The position numbers and the translations under genes are program-made. 59,941 bases of DNA from Paracoccaceae bacterium (lineage in GTDB: Bacteria; Pseudomonadota; Alphaproteobacteria; Rhodobacterales; Rhodobacteraceae), in the NCBI GenBank assembly GCA_947461435.1, contig CANHLE010000011.1, positions 1 through 59,941 on the forward strand, in the 5' to 3' direction. Of the stretch, positions 27,758 to 37,014 are shown in pieces (the first letter of the stretch is position 1; each line of letters begins with the position of its first letter). Below the pieces are notes generated by a model. It did not search any database. It saw nothing but the letters and a program-made list of their open reading frames with translations, and was not told the origin of the DNA.

Positions 27758-27807
27758 TCGAACGGGTTAGCGGCGGGCGACCTCCTCCCCGCCTGCCGCA
27801 CCTCTGG

Positions 27808-27851
27808 AACGGCCCGCGCATTCCTCCCTCGGCGCGGGCCGTTTCATTTTT
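27808..27851 (+). terminator. Strong intrinsic terminator after glnK-amtB
   Basis: A perfect 12-bp stem, AACGGCCCGCGC (27808-27819) paired with GCGCGGGCCGTT (27832-27843), closes a 12-base loop and is followed by TCATTTTT. It lies 51 bases after the amtB stop. Confidence 0.88.
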
Positions 27852-27967
27852 GCACGGCGCTGCGCCGAACACCGGGTCAGATCCAGCGCGTGCTGCAGGG
27901 CTGTTTGCACCACAAATGCATTGCCATAAAGGCGGGCCAAGCCCGCGGGCCAGATCGCCGCTCGCCA

Positions 27968-28123
27968 TCACCTCGGGCCACAAACAAAGTCTCGCCGACC
28001 CGGCCCCGCAGGATCATCCTTTGGCGCAACTGCCCAGCCTTTGACAATGGCAGCATAGGCCGCATCCAAGACGCCTTTTACGCGATCAGACGTCACTTCG
28101 GCCTCTGCCAAAACAAAGCGCAT
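27968..28123 (-). CDS. Unrecognised small ORF or decayed gene
   Basis: This covers the largest non-genic stretch of the window (27852-28211). A 51-residue frame starts MRFVLAEAEVTSDRVKGVLD, with AAGGTG four bases before the ATG at 28123, and ends at a TGA at 27968. Beyond that stop the same frame continues without another stop through plausible sequence (LARLYGNAFVVQTALQHALD), so an inactivated longer gene with an in-frame stop is possible. I recognise no family, and the composition may simply be high-GC noise. Confidence 0.22.
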   Translation of the reverse strand: MRFVLAEAEVTSDRVKGVLDAAYAAIVKGWAVAPKDDPAGPGRRDFVCGPR

Positions 28124-28211
28124 CTTGCACCTTGCTTTTGGAATGACACCCGGCAAACACAGATTTCGACAGAGGGTCAAAAAAATTGCTCATAACAAGA
28201 TCCGTTTGACG

Positions 28212-29084
28212 TCAACTGAAGGCAGAAATCAGCCCGGTCCCTGCCACAGCCAGGATTGCCCCGACCCAGGCCAGCGGCGGCGGTGCACGGCGCGTGACCG
28301 CCCAGACCATCGGCAAAATCAGGATGGGCGTGGTTGACGACAGGGTCGAGACGATGCCCACATCGCCAAGCGCCAGTGCGGCCATCAGCAACGACATGCC
28401 CAGAACCATCCCAAACACCGCCGACAAGGCCACGTGCCGCAGATCGCGTGGGGTAGGGTTTTGGTTGGTCCGGGCCAAGGGCAGGGCCATCAGGGCCAGG
28501 AAGAACAAAAACCCCAACCCCGAGCGGATCGCCATCGCCGTAAAGGGTTCCGCCCCGCTGGCCATCGCGGGCCGCGCCAAAAGACTGCCCGTCGCCTGAC
28601 CCAAGGCCGTGATTCCGCCCAGCGCGATTCCCAGCCAAAGCGGTCGCGTCATGGCTTGTCCGTCAGTCTTTTCGGCCAGAACCGCGAACAAGATGCCCAC
28701 CAGAATCAAGGCGATTCCCGCCATTTGGCCCACCGTCAGATGCTCGTCCAGAAACAACCAGCCAAGCCCCACCGCAAAAGGCGAGGCAAGCGAGAACAGC
28801 ACCGACGAAATTCTGGGGCCGGCTACCTGAATTGTGGCCAGATAGGTGGATGTGGCCAGCATTATGCCAACTACGGCAGACCCGGACAGAAGAACAAATT
28901 GCCCGAACGTCATCGCCGCCCAGCCGCCTGTGATCACCGAAATGATCAGCAACATCGCAAAGGCCAGACCCATTTGCCAACGGGCCAACTGGAAGACGCC
29001 CAGCCGCCCGCCGGTGGCGGAGATGAACATGGCCGAAAGCGCAAAGGTGACCGCCGCCCCCAGCGACAACAGGACGGCGATCAT
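28212..29084 (-). CDS. EamA/DMT family transporter
   Basis: A 290-residue inner-membrane drug/metabolite transporter with ten predicted helices and two EamA repeats (for example FSLASPFAVGLGWLFLDEHL and AVFGMVLGMSLLMAALALGD). It is the third gene of a tight operon with a 3-mercaptopyruvate sulfurtransferase and an aminotransferase, with six bases between genes. E. coli EamA exports O-acetylserine and cysteine, so an amino acid or sulfur-compound export role fits the context, but the substrate is inference. Confidence 0.88.
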   Translation of the reverse strand: MIAVLLSLGAAVTFALSAMFISATGGRLGVFQLARWQMGLAFAMLLIISVITGGWAAMTFGQFVLLSGSAVVGIMLATSTYLATIQVAGPRISSVLFSLASPFAVGLGWLFLDEHLTVGQMAGIALILVGILFAVLAEKTDGQAMTRPLWLGIALGGITALGQATGSLLARPAMASGAEPFTAMAIRSGLGFLFFLALMALPLARTNQNPTPRDLRHVALSAVFGMVLGMSLLMAALALGDVGIVSTLSSTTPILILPMVWAVTRRAPPPLAWVGAILAVAGTGLISAFS

Positions 29085-29090
29085 GGGGTC

Positions 29091-30269
29091 TTACCCGGCC
29101 ACCGATGCAATCGCCGCCGCAAGGATCGGAACCGTTCTGGCATTTAGCCCCGCGATATTGATCCGGCTGTCGCCGACCATATAGATGCCATGCTGTTCGC
29201 GCAGGACGTTGACTTGCGCCTCGCTGAGCCCAAGACGGCTGAACATGCCCCGGTGGGTTGCCACAAAATCAAAGCGATCAGAATTCGTGGCGCGGCGCAA
29301 CGCATCAGCCAAGGATTGGCGCAGCGACAGCATGTTCAGCCGAACTTCTTCCAGTTCGGATTTCCAATCGGCGCGCAGGGCATCATCTTGCAGGATCATG
29401 GTCACCAGACGTGCGCCGTGATCTGGGGGAAAGCTGTAATTCTGACGGTTCAGAAAATTTAGATTGCCCTGCACAACGGCCTTTCGATCCGGCTGCGTGA
29501 GGGCGATCAAGACTCCCGTCCGCTCGCGGTAGATGCCGAAGTTCTTGCTGCATGAGGCGGCGATCAGCACTTCTGGGAATGACGCGGCGACCAGACGCGT
29601 TGCTTCGGCGTCTTCTTCCAGACCATCACCAAACCCTTGATAGGCCAGATCCACGAAGGGCACTGCGCCGATCTTGGCCAAAAGCGCCACAACTTGCCGC
29701 CACTGGTCCATGCTTAGGTTCGCGCCCGTGGGGTTATGGCAGCAGCCATGCAACAAAACGGCATCGCCCGCGCGCACTTTTCCAAGGCCATCCATCAAGC
29801 CTGCGAAATCGATGCCGCGCGTGGCTGCATCGAAATAGCGATACTCGGCCATAGGCATGCCCAGATATTTGATGATCGACGGATGATTTGGCCATGTCGG
29901 GTTCGAAAGCCAGACCGTGGCTTTGGGGTTGGCAAGCTGGATCAGTTCCAGCGCCTGCCGGATGGCCCCTGTTCCGCCCGGCGTTGCCACCGAAGCTGCG
30001 CGATCGGCATACCCTTCGCCCAAGATCATGGACACCATGGCGGCGTTATAGGCAGGCTCACCCGCCAAACCGGTATAGGTTTTGGTTGTTTCGGTTTCCC
30101 ACAGCATTTTTTCGGCCGTCTTGACCGCCCGCATCACCGGGGTCAGGCCGGTTGCGTCTTTGTAGACCCCAACGCCAAGATCGATCTTGGTGGTCCTTGG
30201 GTCATCGCGGTACATGGCGATCAATTGCAGGATCTTGTCTTGCGGCTGCGGGTTCAACGTCTCAAGCAT
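29091..30269 (-). CDS. Aspartate/aromatic amino acid aminotransferase, class I
   Basis: A 392-residue fold-type I PLP aminotransferase of the AspC/TyrB group. Landmarks are IDLGVGVYKDATGLTPVM at the N-terminus, HGCCHNPTGANLS (Asn contacting PLP), the PLP lysine in SCSKNFGIYRERTG and the substrate arginine region MFSRLGLSEAQV, YMVGDSRINIAGL. Such enzymes act on aspartate, aromatic amino acids and also cysteine. ATG 30269 (MLETLNPQPQDKI) is the family start. It is seven bases downstream of the sulfurtransferase gene. Confidence 0.93.
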   Translation of the reverse strand: MLETLNPQPQDKILQLIAMYRDDPRTTKIDLGVGVYKDATGLTPVMRAVKTAEKMLWETETTKTYTGLAGEPAYNAAMVSMILGEGYADRAASVATPGGTGAIRQALELIQLANPKATVWLSNPTWPNHPSIIKYLGMPMAEYRYFDAATRGIDFAGLMDGLGKVRAGDAVLLHGCCHNPTGANLSMDQWRQVVALLAKIGAVPFVDLAYQGFGDGLEEDAEATRLVAASFPEVLIAASCSKNFGIYRERTGVLIALTQPDRKAVVQGNLNFLNRQNYSFPPDHGARLVTMILQDDALRADWKSELEEVRLNMLSLRQSLADALRRATNSDRFDFVATHRGMFSRLGLSEAQVNVLREQHGIYMVGDSRINIAGLNARTVPILAAAIASVAG

Positions 30270-30276
30270 TTGGTTG

Positions 30277-31137
30277 TTAGCCTTTCTCGACCCCAAGGTC
30301 TTCGTACATGCCCCATTCGGACCAGGATCCGTCGTAAAGCGAATGATTCCGGTGGCCGATGCGTTCCAGTGCCAAGGACAGCACAGCCGCAGTCACCCCG
30401 GACCCGCATGTTGTGATCACCGGCTTTGACAGGTCGACCCCCGCCTGCGAAAAGATCGCCTTGATCTCCTCCAACGGTTTCATCGTGCCATCGCCGTTCA
30501 GCACGGAGGCGAAGGGCACATTCTTTGATCCGGGAATATGACCGGCGCGCAGGCCCGGGCGCGGTTCGGGGGCTTCGCCGCTAAATCGGGCGGCAGACCG
30601 GGCGTCGACGATTTCGGCTTCCAGCAATTTGGCCGCATGGGCGACTTGTGTGACATCCTTGACCAGATGGTTCTGGCGGCTTGTTGTCATGTGCCGGTCC
30701 TTGACGATGGGCGGCATATCTTCGGTTTCGCGCCCTTCGGCCTGCCATTTGGGCAACCCGCCATCCAAGACTGCCACGTCCAACTTTCCCATCAGTCGGA
30801 ACGTCCACCAGACCCGGGCCGCGCTGAACAGGCCCGATCCGTCATAAACGACGACTTGATGCCCATCGCCCACGCCCATCGCCCGCATCCGGCTGATGAA
30901 CTTTTCGGGCGGGGGGGCCATATGGGGCAGGGCAGATCGTTGATCGCTGATGTCGTCAATATCAAAGAACCGCGCACCGGGAATGTGGGCTGCCTGATAC
31001 TCTGCCTTTGCGTCGCGGTTCTGGGCCGGCATGTACCAGCTTGCATCCAGTATGCGCAGATCAGGGTCTTTCAAATGCGCCGCCAGCCACTCGGTGGACA
31101 CCAGCGTCTTGGGATCGTCTTGAAACGCAGCAGGCAT
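30277..31137 (-). CDS. sseA: 3-mercaptopyruvate sulfurtransferase
   Basis: A 286-residue two-rhodanese-domain enzyme that transfers sulfane sulfur from 3-mercaptopyruvate to thiols or cyanide, yielding pyruvate. The active-site loop TTCGSGVTA has the CGSGVT form of mercaptopyruvate sulfurtransferases rather than the CRKGVT form of thiosulfate rhodanese. The N-terminal inactive domain has VVVYDGSGLFSAARVWW. ATG 31137 is favoured over 31143 because AGGA lies seven bases before it, while the 31143 ATG abuts the same AGGA. Confidence 0.93.
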   Translation of the reverse strand: MPAAFQDDPKTLVSTEWLAAHLKDPDLRILDASWYMPAQNRDAKAEYQAAHIPGARFFDIDDISDQRSALPHMAPPPEKFISRMRAMGVGDGHQVVVYDGSGLFSAARVWWTFRLMGKLDVAVLDGGLPKWQAEGRETEDMPPIVKDRHMTTSRQNHLVKDVTQVAHAAKLLEAEIVDARSAARFSGEAPEPRPGLRAGHIPGSKNVPFASVLNGDGTMKPLEEIKAIFSQAGVDLSKPVITTCGSGVTAAVLSLALERIGHRNHSLYDGSWSEWGMYEDLGVEKG

Positions 31138-31258
31138 GGGCATGTCCTGAACAAAAGGTATTTGCCCCGCACTACCGCCCCGACCCGTGTCAATCAAGGG
31201 TGTGCAAGGATTTGAACCAACGAGGGCGCAACAAAATTGCGAGATAGATGGATGCGTG

Positions 31259-31285
31259 CAAAAATGAGCCGCCCGGAAGGGCGGC
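31259..31285 (-). terminator. Intrinsic terminator for the small glycine-rich gene
   Basis: Read on the minus strand: a 7-bp stem GCCGCCC/GGGCGGC (31268-31285) with TTCC loop, followed by TCATTTTT. It lies 25 bases past the stop of the gene ending at 31310. Confidence 0.7.
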
Positions 31286-31309
31286 CCAAAACCAGCATGC
31301 AAACGGTTC

Positions 31310-31600
31310 CTACTTCTTCATCATGCCTTTCAGAACGCCGATAATCGCCATCAACGCACCGCCGCCGACCCCGCCTGATGCCAAGGATGAGACGATTGAT
31401 GCCACATCCAGCCCGGAGGCCGCCGCCGCTGCGCCGCCCATTCCCGCGCCGCCCAACATGGCCATGATCTGGCCGCCCAATCCGCCGCCAACCAGCCCGG
31501 CAAGCGAATTGCCCAGCACACCCAGATTAAGGTTCTTCAAGACGGCACCCGCTGAGTTTCCGCCAACCGCGCCTGCGATCAATTGAATGATAAGTTCCAT
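31310..31600 (-). CDS. Small glycine-zipper membrane-like protein, unknown function
   Basis: A 96-residue, strongly hydrophobic, Gly/Ala-rich protein with repeated small-residue zippers (LAGLVGGGLGGQIMAMLGG, GAGMGGAAAAASG, SLASGGVGGGALMAIIG) and a short basic end (KGMMKK). No signal peptide cleavage site is evident. Similar uncharacterised proteins occur in alphaproteobacteria. ATG 31600 is chosen because GAGGG lies nine bases upstream. ATG 31606 would leave only three. It lies downstream of smpB in the same direction, 134 bases away, with its own terminator. A membrane-assembling role is inference. Confidence 0.7.
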   Translation of the reverse strand: MELIIQLIAGAVGGNSAGAVLKNLNLGVLGNSLAGLVGGGLGGQIMAMLGGAGMGGAAAAASGLDVASIVSSLASGGVGGGALMAIIGVLKGMMKK

Positions 31601-31734
31601 AAACATGTTCCCTCGCTACCAATGGCACCCCTTTTCAGGATGCTCCAAACAGTTTGCAGGGATTTTCATTGTATGGACAGGAGAAGTTTGCGCGGTTTTC
31701 GGCCGACCGGCAACGCCGCGATCGGTTTGGCAGG

Positions 31735-32214
31735 TCAGCCTTGATGGCCCTGTTTCAGCAAACGGGCCTTTTGACGATCCCAGTCGCGCTTGGCAGAGGT
31801 TTCGCGCTTGTCGGCCAACTTTTTACCCTTGGCCACCCCGATCTTGACCTTCACGATGCCGCGTTCGTTGAAATACATTTTCAAAGGCACCAATGTCATG
31901 CCTTCGCGCGCAGTGGCATTCCACAGACGCGACAACTCTTTTTTTGACACAAGAAGCTTACGCTTTCGGCGCTCTTCATGGCCCCACATTTTCGCTTCGT
32001 TATAGGGCGCAATGTAACCATTGATCAGCCAAAGTTCGCCCTGTTCAACGCTGGCATAGCTTTCGCCAAGGTTCGAACCCCCCTTGCGCAGGCTTTTGAC
32101 TTCGGACCCTTGCAGCATGATGCCAGCCTCAACGTCGGATTCGATGGCGTAATCGAATCGCGCGCGCCGGTTTTCGGCGATGAGTTTGGAGTTGGGGTCG
32201 GACTTGGTCACCAT
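31735..32214 (-). CDS. smpB: SsrA-binding protein SmpB
   Basis: A 159-residue RNA-binding protein that brings tmRNA to stalled ribosomes for trans-translation. Signature segments are [53 protein letters not shown] and the basic C-terminal tail [20 protein letters not shown] that reaches the decoding centre. ATG 32214 gives the usual length. It follows dapA and an EamA gene on the same strand. I found no tmRNA gene nearby. Confidence 0.97.
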   Translation of the reverse strand: MVTKSDPNSKLIAENRRARFDYAIESDVEAGIMLQGSEVKSLRKGGSNLGESYASVEQGELWLINGYIAPYNEAKMWGHEERRKRKLLVSKKELSRLWNATAREGMTLVPLKMYFNERGIVKVKIGVAKGKKLADKRETSAKRDWDRQKARLLKQGHQG

Positions 32215-32253
32215 GATCAAGCGCAGATAGGCGAGACGCGCAGCAAAGTCTAG

Positions 32254-33123
32254 CTATGCGCGCCGCGACTGGCTCAAAAGAACCACTCCGCAGCCCACGA
32301 TGATCAGGCTGCCAAGGATGGTCGCTGGATCGGGGCGCTCTCCAAAAACGGTGATCCCCAAGCCCATGGCGAACAGCAGGCGGCTGTAGCGAAAGGGAGT
32401 AACGGCCGAAACCTGGCCCGTGCGCATGGCCTGCGTCAGGGCGCCATATCCCAAAAGCCCAAACAGCGTTGTTGCGGCAATCTGGGCCCAAGCCAGCCCT
32501 GAGGGCCACGCAAGCCCCCCCGAAGAAAGGATCAACAGGCCGCCCGAAGCAGCCAGTACCGCAAATCCCGCCACCCCCAACTGCGCCATCGACAAGGACG
32601 GCGCGGCGGCACGCGTTGCAAGATCGCGCCCGGCAAAACCAAGAAGACCCAGAACCGCCAGCCACGACAAGGCATCAAACCCTTCGGCACCGGGCCGGAT
32701 AATGATCATCACGCCTGCAAATCCTGCGCCGATCAGTGCCCAGCGCCAGACCCCCACCTTTTCGCCAAACAGATAGGCCGCCCCCAACACAACAACCAAA
32801 GGCGTGGCTTGCAAAATGGCCGACGCGGTTGAAATCGGTGTCAGCGCCACGGCCAAAGCGTAAAACAGCCGACCTGCCACCTCAAACACCGAACGGATGA
32901 TCATGGTACGGCGGAAAAGATCTGCGGGCACGGGGCTTTGCCCCTGCCAAACCGCCAATGCGGCAAAGGCGATTGTCCCGGCAATCCCCATGATCAGCAT
33001 GACTTGCCCAACGGGCACATGCGATGCGGCCGATTTCAAGAAAGCGTCTTCGACGGCGAAGCCGGCCATCGACGCGATCATCCAAAGCGAACCCGCCAGA
33101 TTGTGACTGGCGTCGCGTTTCAT
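32254..33123 (-). CDS. EamA/DMT family transporter
   Basis: A 289-residue multi-helix inner-membrane transporter with two EamA repeats. It contains TPISTASAILQATPLVVVLG and VSAVTPFRYSRLLFAMGLGI, the latter resembling the conserved proline-containing helix near the end of the second repeat. It starts three bases after the dapA stop, so it is very probably cotranscribed with dapA. Substrate unknown. Confidence 0.88.
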   Translation of the reverse strand: MKRDASHNLAGSLWMIASMAGFAVEDAFLKSAASHVPVGQVMLIMGIAGTIAFAALAVWQGQSPVPADLFRRTMIIRSVFEVAGRLFYALAVALTPISTASAILQATPLVVVLGAAYLFGEKVGVWRWALIGAGFAGVMIIIRPGAEGFDALSWLAVLGLLGFAGRDLATRAAAPSLSMAQLGVAGFAVLAASGGLLILSSGGLAWPSGLAWAQIAATTLFGLLGYGALTQAMRTGQVSAVTPFRYSRLLFAMGLGITVFGERPDPATILGSLIIVGCGVVLLSQSRRA

Positions 33124-33126
33124 GCG

Positions 33127-33999
33127 TTACAAAATACCCGCGTGTTGCATGGCGGCCTTGATTTTGGCCTTGGTCCCGTCCGTCAGACCGACCAGCGGCA
33201 GACGCACGTCTGGCGTGCATTTGCCGAGCAAGGACAGGCCATATTTTGCGCCTACCAATCCCGGTTCGATAAAGATCGCCTCGTGCAGGGGCATCAGACG
33301 ATCCTGATAGGCCAGCGCGGCATCATAGTCGCCGCGGAGCGTTGCCTCTTGGAATTCAGCACAGAGTTTTGGGGCGACATTGGCCGTCACCGAAATGCAG
33401 CCGACGCCGCCATGCGCGTTGAATCCCAATGCCGTCGCATCTTCGCCCGACAATTGAACAAACCCCGCACCGCAGGTCATTCGCTGCATCGACACGCGCT
33501 CGATCTTGCCAGTGGCATCCTTGACACCGACGATACGTGGCAACTTGGCCAGTGTGCCCATCGTCTCGGGGGTCATGTCTACGACCGACCGGCCGGGAAT
33601 GTTGTAGATCACGATCGGCAAATTCGAGGCCTCGTGCAGCGCGGTGAAATGCGCGATCAGGCCAGCTTGGGTTGGCTTGTTGTAATAGGGCGTGACCACA
33701 AGTGCCGCATTGGCCCCAACCTTTTCCGCGTGGCGGATCAATTCGATTCCTTCAAGAGTATTGTTCGATCCGGCCCCGGCAATCACCGGAATCCGGCCTG
33801 CGGCAGCGGCAACGACAGCTTGGACCACCTCGCCATGTTCGGCGTGGCTGAGCGTTGGGCTTTCGCCCGTCGTGCCCACCGGAACAAGGCCGTGACTGCC
33901 CATGTCAACATGCCAGTCTACCAGGTGTTTCAAAGTGTCAAAATCCACCGCGCCGTTCTTGAACGGCGTGATCAGGGCAGGAATGGACCCTTTGAACAT
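33127..33999 (-). CDS. dapA: 4-hydroxy-tetrahydrodipicolinate synthase
   Basis: A 290-residue TIM-barrel lyase that condenses pyruvate with aspartate semialdehyde, the first committed step to diaminopimelate and lysine. The Schiff-base lysine is K160 in IVGVKDATG, the catalytic tyrosine is Y132 in YNIPGRS and the threonine pair lies in [13 protein letters not shown] 33999 is preceded by AAGGAG. It is divergent from the lytic transglycosylase gene, and both products concern peptidoglycan. Confidence 0.97.
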   Translation of the reverse strand: MFKGSIPALITPFKNGAVDFDTLKHLVDWHVDMGSHGLVPVGTTGESPTLSHAEHGEVVQAVVAAAAGRIPVIAGAGSNNTLEGIELIRHAEKVGANAALVVTPYYNKPTQAGLIAHFTALHEASNLPIVIYNIPGRSVVDMTPETMGTLAKLPRIVGVKDATGKIERVSMQRMTCGAGFVQLSGEDATALGFNAHGGVGCISVTANVAPKLCAEFQEATLRGDYDAALAYQDRLMPLHEAIFIEPGLVGAKYGLSLLGKCTPDVRLPLVGLTDGTKAKIKAAMQHAGIL

Positions 34000-34157
34000 G
34001 ACACGCTCCTTGGTTTGGGCTGGCCGCCCGGTTGAATGCGCGCCCTGATTAGCGGCACTTGGGCACTTTGCCAAGTCTGCGCGACAAATTGCACGAAATC
34101 GGCCGTTCAGGCACTTGTGAGTTGAGCAAGAGGGGCTATCTACCGCATAAAAAAGGC

Positions 34158-36104
34158 ATGAGCAGAACCATGAAAACGATGCGCATCTTGGCCGTTGGCC
34201 TGTCCCTTTGGTCTGCGCCTGTGCTGGCCGATCAAACACAATCGCTGCAGCAGGCCTTGGCCGCTGCCGCTGCCGGGGACTGGCCAACAGCGTTGACTGC
34301 GGCCCAAGGCGCCGCGCCCGAAGGGGCAGATGTTATCTTGTGGCAATGGCTGCGGGCTTCGGGCGGAAAACTGGCTGATTACGAATCGTTTCTGGCCCGC
34401 CGTCCGGACTGGCCGGGGTTGCCACTTTTGAAAGAAAAGGGCGAAGTTGCTGTTGCGCGTTCGACGGATCCTGCCCGCATCATCGCCTATTTCGGTGACG
34501 ATGCGCCCCGTTCAGGTGTTGGGGCCGTCGCCTATGTTCGCGCCTTGGATACGCTGGGCCGCACGCCCGAAGCCGAGGACGCGGCGCTGCAAGCTTGGGC
34601 AACGTTGAAATTCACCGCCGAAGACGAAGCGGCTTTGTTGGCGCTGCATGGGCCTGCGCTCGAGGTCGTTCACGAACTGCGTCTTGATCGGCTTTTATGG
34701 GACGGAGAGCGCGTGGCCGAGGCGGAACGCATGCTTCCGCTCGTCTCGGCGGGGTGGCAGGCGCTTGCGCGGGCGCGGCTGGCACTGCGCGCCAACGAAG
34801 ACGGGGTGACCACCCTGATCGCCGCTGTGCCCGCGGCCCTGAAAGATGATTCTGGGCTGGCCTATGAACGGTTCTTGTACCGGATGCGTGCAGATGATTA
34901 TCCCGCCGCCGCCGAGTTGATCGTGGAACGCTCGGACTCTGCGGCCCGGCTGGGAGATCCCGGCGCCTGGTCTGACCGCCGCGCGCTGCTTGCGCGATGG
35001 TTGATGCGCAATGGTCAGGAGAAGACCGCGTACCGCGTCGCTGCTAGCCACCGCATGACACAAGGTGATCAGTATACCGATCTGGAGTTTCTGGCTGGCT
35101 TCATTGCCTTGCGAAAATTGGGCGATCCGGACCTCGCCCTGCAGCATTTTGACCATCTGAAATCCAGCGTCGGCACCCCGATCAGTCTTGCGCGTGCTGA
35201 CTATTGGACAGGGCGCGCCCTGGAGGCAAAAGGGGATTCCGGCGCGGCACGCGCGGCCTATACCTCTGCCGCGCAGTACCAAACCGCGTATTACGGGCTT
35301 TTGGCGGCCGAAAAATTGGGGCTGCCGCTTGATTCCGGGCTGATATCCAATGCGCCGCCCAATGGCGATTGGCGGGCCGAACCTTGGGCAAAGTCGTCGG
35401 TTCTGGCTGCGGCCCGGCAAATGTCTGCTGCGGGAGAGCGCACGATGGCCAAGCGGTTCTTCTTGCATCTGGGCGAAAGTTTGGACAACCGGCAAATGGC
35501 GCTTTTGGCGGAAGCTGCCTTTGACATTGGGGAGCCGCATATCGCCGTTCTGGTGGCCAAGGCCGCCGCTGAGCGGGGATTGATTCTGCCGCGCCCCTAT
35601 TTTCCCTTGCCGGAACTTGTGCCAGACAACCTGCCCGTCAGCCGGGCGTTGGCGTTGTCCATCTCGCGCCGGGAATCGGAGTTTGACACCCGCGCGCGTT
35701 CACCTGCCGGGGCACAAGGATTGATGCAGCTGATGCCGGGCACCGCCGAGGCGACAGCGAAAAATCTGGGTATGCAATATCAAGAAGGCTGGTTGACGGC
35801 TGATCCGGCTTATAACGTCACGCTTGGGTCGGCGCATCTGCGGGAATTGGCAGATGAATTTGGCCCGTCCATCGCGTTGATCGCGGCGGGATACAACGCC
35901 GGCCCACGGCGACCGCGCGAATGGGTTGCGTCTTTTGGCGATATCCGCACCGGCGCCGATCCGGTCGACTGGGTGGAAAGCATCCCCTTTGCGGAAACCC
36001 GCACCTATGTGATGCGCGTCACCGAAGGTGTGGTGATCTACCGCGCCAAGCTAAAGGGTCAGGCCGGTCCTGTGCGGATCACATCAGAATTGACCGGGAA
36101 CTGA
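34158..36104 (+). CDS. slt: Soluble lytic murein transglycosylase (Slt70-like)
   Basis: A 648-residue periplasmic enzyme that cleaves glycan strands to 1,6-anhydro-muropeptides. A signal peptide ([17 protein letters not shown]) leads a long alpha-superhelical U/L region and a C-terminal lysozyme-like domain. The catalytic glutamate is about residue 506 in SRRESEF, with [14 protein letters not shown] and AAGYNAGP following. Several ATGs (34158, 34170, 34179) are possible. 34158 is listed, with AAAAGG directly before it, but the spacing does not decide the start. Confidence 0.93.
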   Translation: MSRTMKTMRILAVGLSLWSAPVLADQTQSLQQALAAAAAGDWPTALTAAQGAAPEGADVILWQWLRASGGKLADYESFLARRPDWPGLPLLKEKGEVAVARSTDPARIIAYFGDDAPRSGVGAVAYVRALDTLGRTPEAEDAALQAWATLKFTAEDEAALLALHGPALEVVHELRLDRLLWDGERVAEAERMLPLVSAGWQALARARLALRANEDGVTTLIAAVPAALKDDSGLAYERFLYRMRADDYPAAAELIVERSDSAARLGDPGAWSDRRALLARWLMRNGQEKTAYRVAASHRMTQGDQYTDLEFLAGFIALRKLGDPDLALQHFDHLKSSVGTPISLARADYWTGRALEAKGDSGAARAAYTSAAQYQTAYYGLLAAEKLGLPLDSGLISNAPPNGDWRAEPWAKSSVLAAARQMSAAGERTMAKRFFLHLGESLDNRQMALLAEAAFDIGEPHIAVLVAKAAAERGLILPRPYFPLPELVPDNLPVSRALALSISRRESEFDTRARSPAGAQGLMQLMPGTAEATAKNLGMQYQEGWLTADPAYNVTLGSAHLRELADEFGPSIALIAAGYNAGPRRPREWVASFGDIRTGADPVDWVESIPFAETRTYVMRVTEGVVIYRAKLKGQAGPVRITSELTGN

Positions 36105-36114
36105 AAGTGGCCGC

Positions 36115-37014
36115 CTAAGGCAGGGAGGTGCGGGCGGCCCGCGCCTTGACCTGTTGGCGCCACAGGGTGAACAACCCTGCCGCCACCACAAGACCCCCGC
36201 CGATCACCACGTTGATGCGCAAGACCTCGCCAAAAAGGAACAGCCCGATCCCGGAAACCACCACCAACTGAAGATAGGCAAAGGGCTGCACGGCCGATGC
36301 TTCGGCGGCTTCATAAGATTTGATAAGGCACCAATGCCCCGCCGCGGCCGAGCAGCACAGCACCGCCATCCAGGCCCAGTCTGGCGCGCTCATCGGCTCC
36401 CAGTACCAAAGGCCGATACAGGTCGTGGCAATCGCGCCTACAGTGCCTGTCCAGAAGAAACTGACCGACGCGGCATCTGACCGCGCGACGTAGCGGGTCA
36501 AAAGCGAATAGACCGCGAAAAGCAAAGCCGCCGAAAATGGCACAAGCGCCCAGATCGAAAACACGGCCGACCCCGGCTGCAAAATGATCAGGACACCGAC
36601 AAAGCCAACGGCAATCGCCGTCCAGCGCCGCCAACCCACGGCTTCCCCCAAGATGGGCCCGGAAAGGGCGGCAACCAACAACGGATAGGCGCTGAACATC
36701 GCATGGGTTTCAATCAACCCAAGGCGCACAAAAGCAACAAAAATCAAGCAGACCTCTGCCACCAACAGCAATCCACGCAGCAATTGCAGCCCCGGATAGG
36801 CGGAGCGTACTGCAGCGCGCAGACCACCGGGCGCGCGCGCAGCCAAAACCGTGACAAAGATCGCAAAGAACCAAAACCGGATCATCACGATCATCAAGAC
36901 GTTGTAGTCCGCCGACAGATGCCGCGAAATGCCATCCTGGGCCGCAAAAATCACGGCCGAGGCGCACATGAACCCAATGCCGCGGCGGGTGTTTTGTTCA
37001 GCCAAGTGCGACAT
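36115..37014 (-). CDS. EamA/DMT family transporter (tandem paralogue 2)
   Basis: A 299-residue transporter with ten predicted helices. It is clearly paralogous to the next upstream gene: both share RGI..M, a QDG.SR stretch, a YN.LM segment, GL.E.HA, LSGPILGE or MSGPILGE, WRRW, and AEAS.VQPFAYLQ. Its start overlaps the upstream gene end by 17 bases, indicating coupled expression and a recent or maintained duplication. It converges on slt with ten bases between stops. Confidence 0.88.
   Translation of the reverse strand: MSHLAEQNTRRGIGFMCASAVIFAAQDGISRHLSADYNVLMIVMIRFWFFAIFVTVLAARAPGGLRAAVRSAYPGLQLLRGLLLVAEVCLIFVAFVRLGLIETHAMFSAYPLLVAALSGPILGEAVGWRRWTAIAVGFVGVLIILQPGSAVFSIWALVPFSAALLFAVYSLLTRYVARSDAASVSFFWTGTVGAIATTCIGLWYWEPMSAPDWAWMAVLCCSAAAGHWCLIKSYEAAEASAVQPFAYLQLVVVSGIGLFLFGEVLRINVVIGGGLVVAAGLFTLWRQQVKARAARTSLP

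Noticed and set aside
31205-31243. A tRNA-like string (GGTTCAAATCC on the minus strand) with a CGCAA/TTGCG hairpin just upstream of the sulfurtransferase gene
   Set aside because: The T-stem pairs at only two of five positions, there is no D-arm and no acceptor stem. Resemblance is by chance or a relic at most.
31607-32253. A tmRNA gene near smpB
   Set aside because: No tag-peptide reading frame and no tRNA-like ends are visible around smpB; the gene must be elsewhere.
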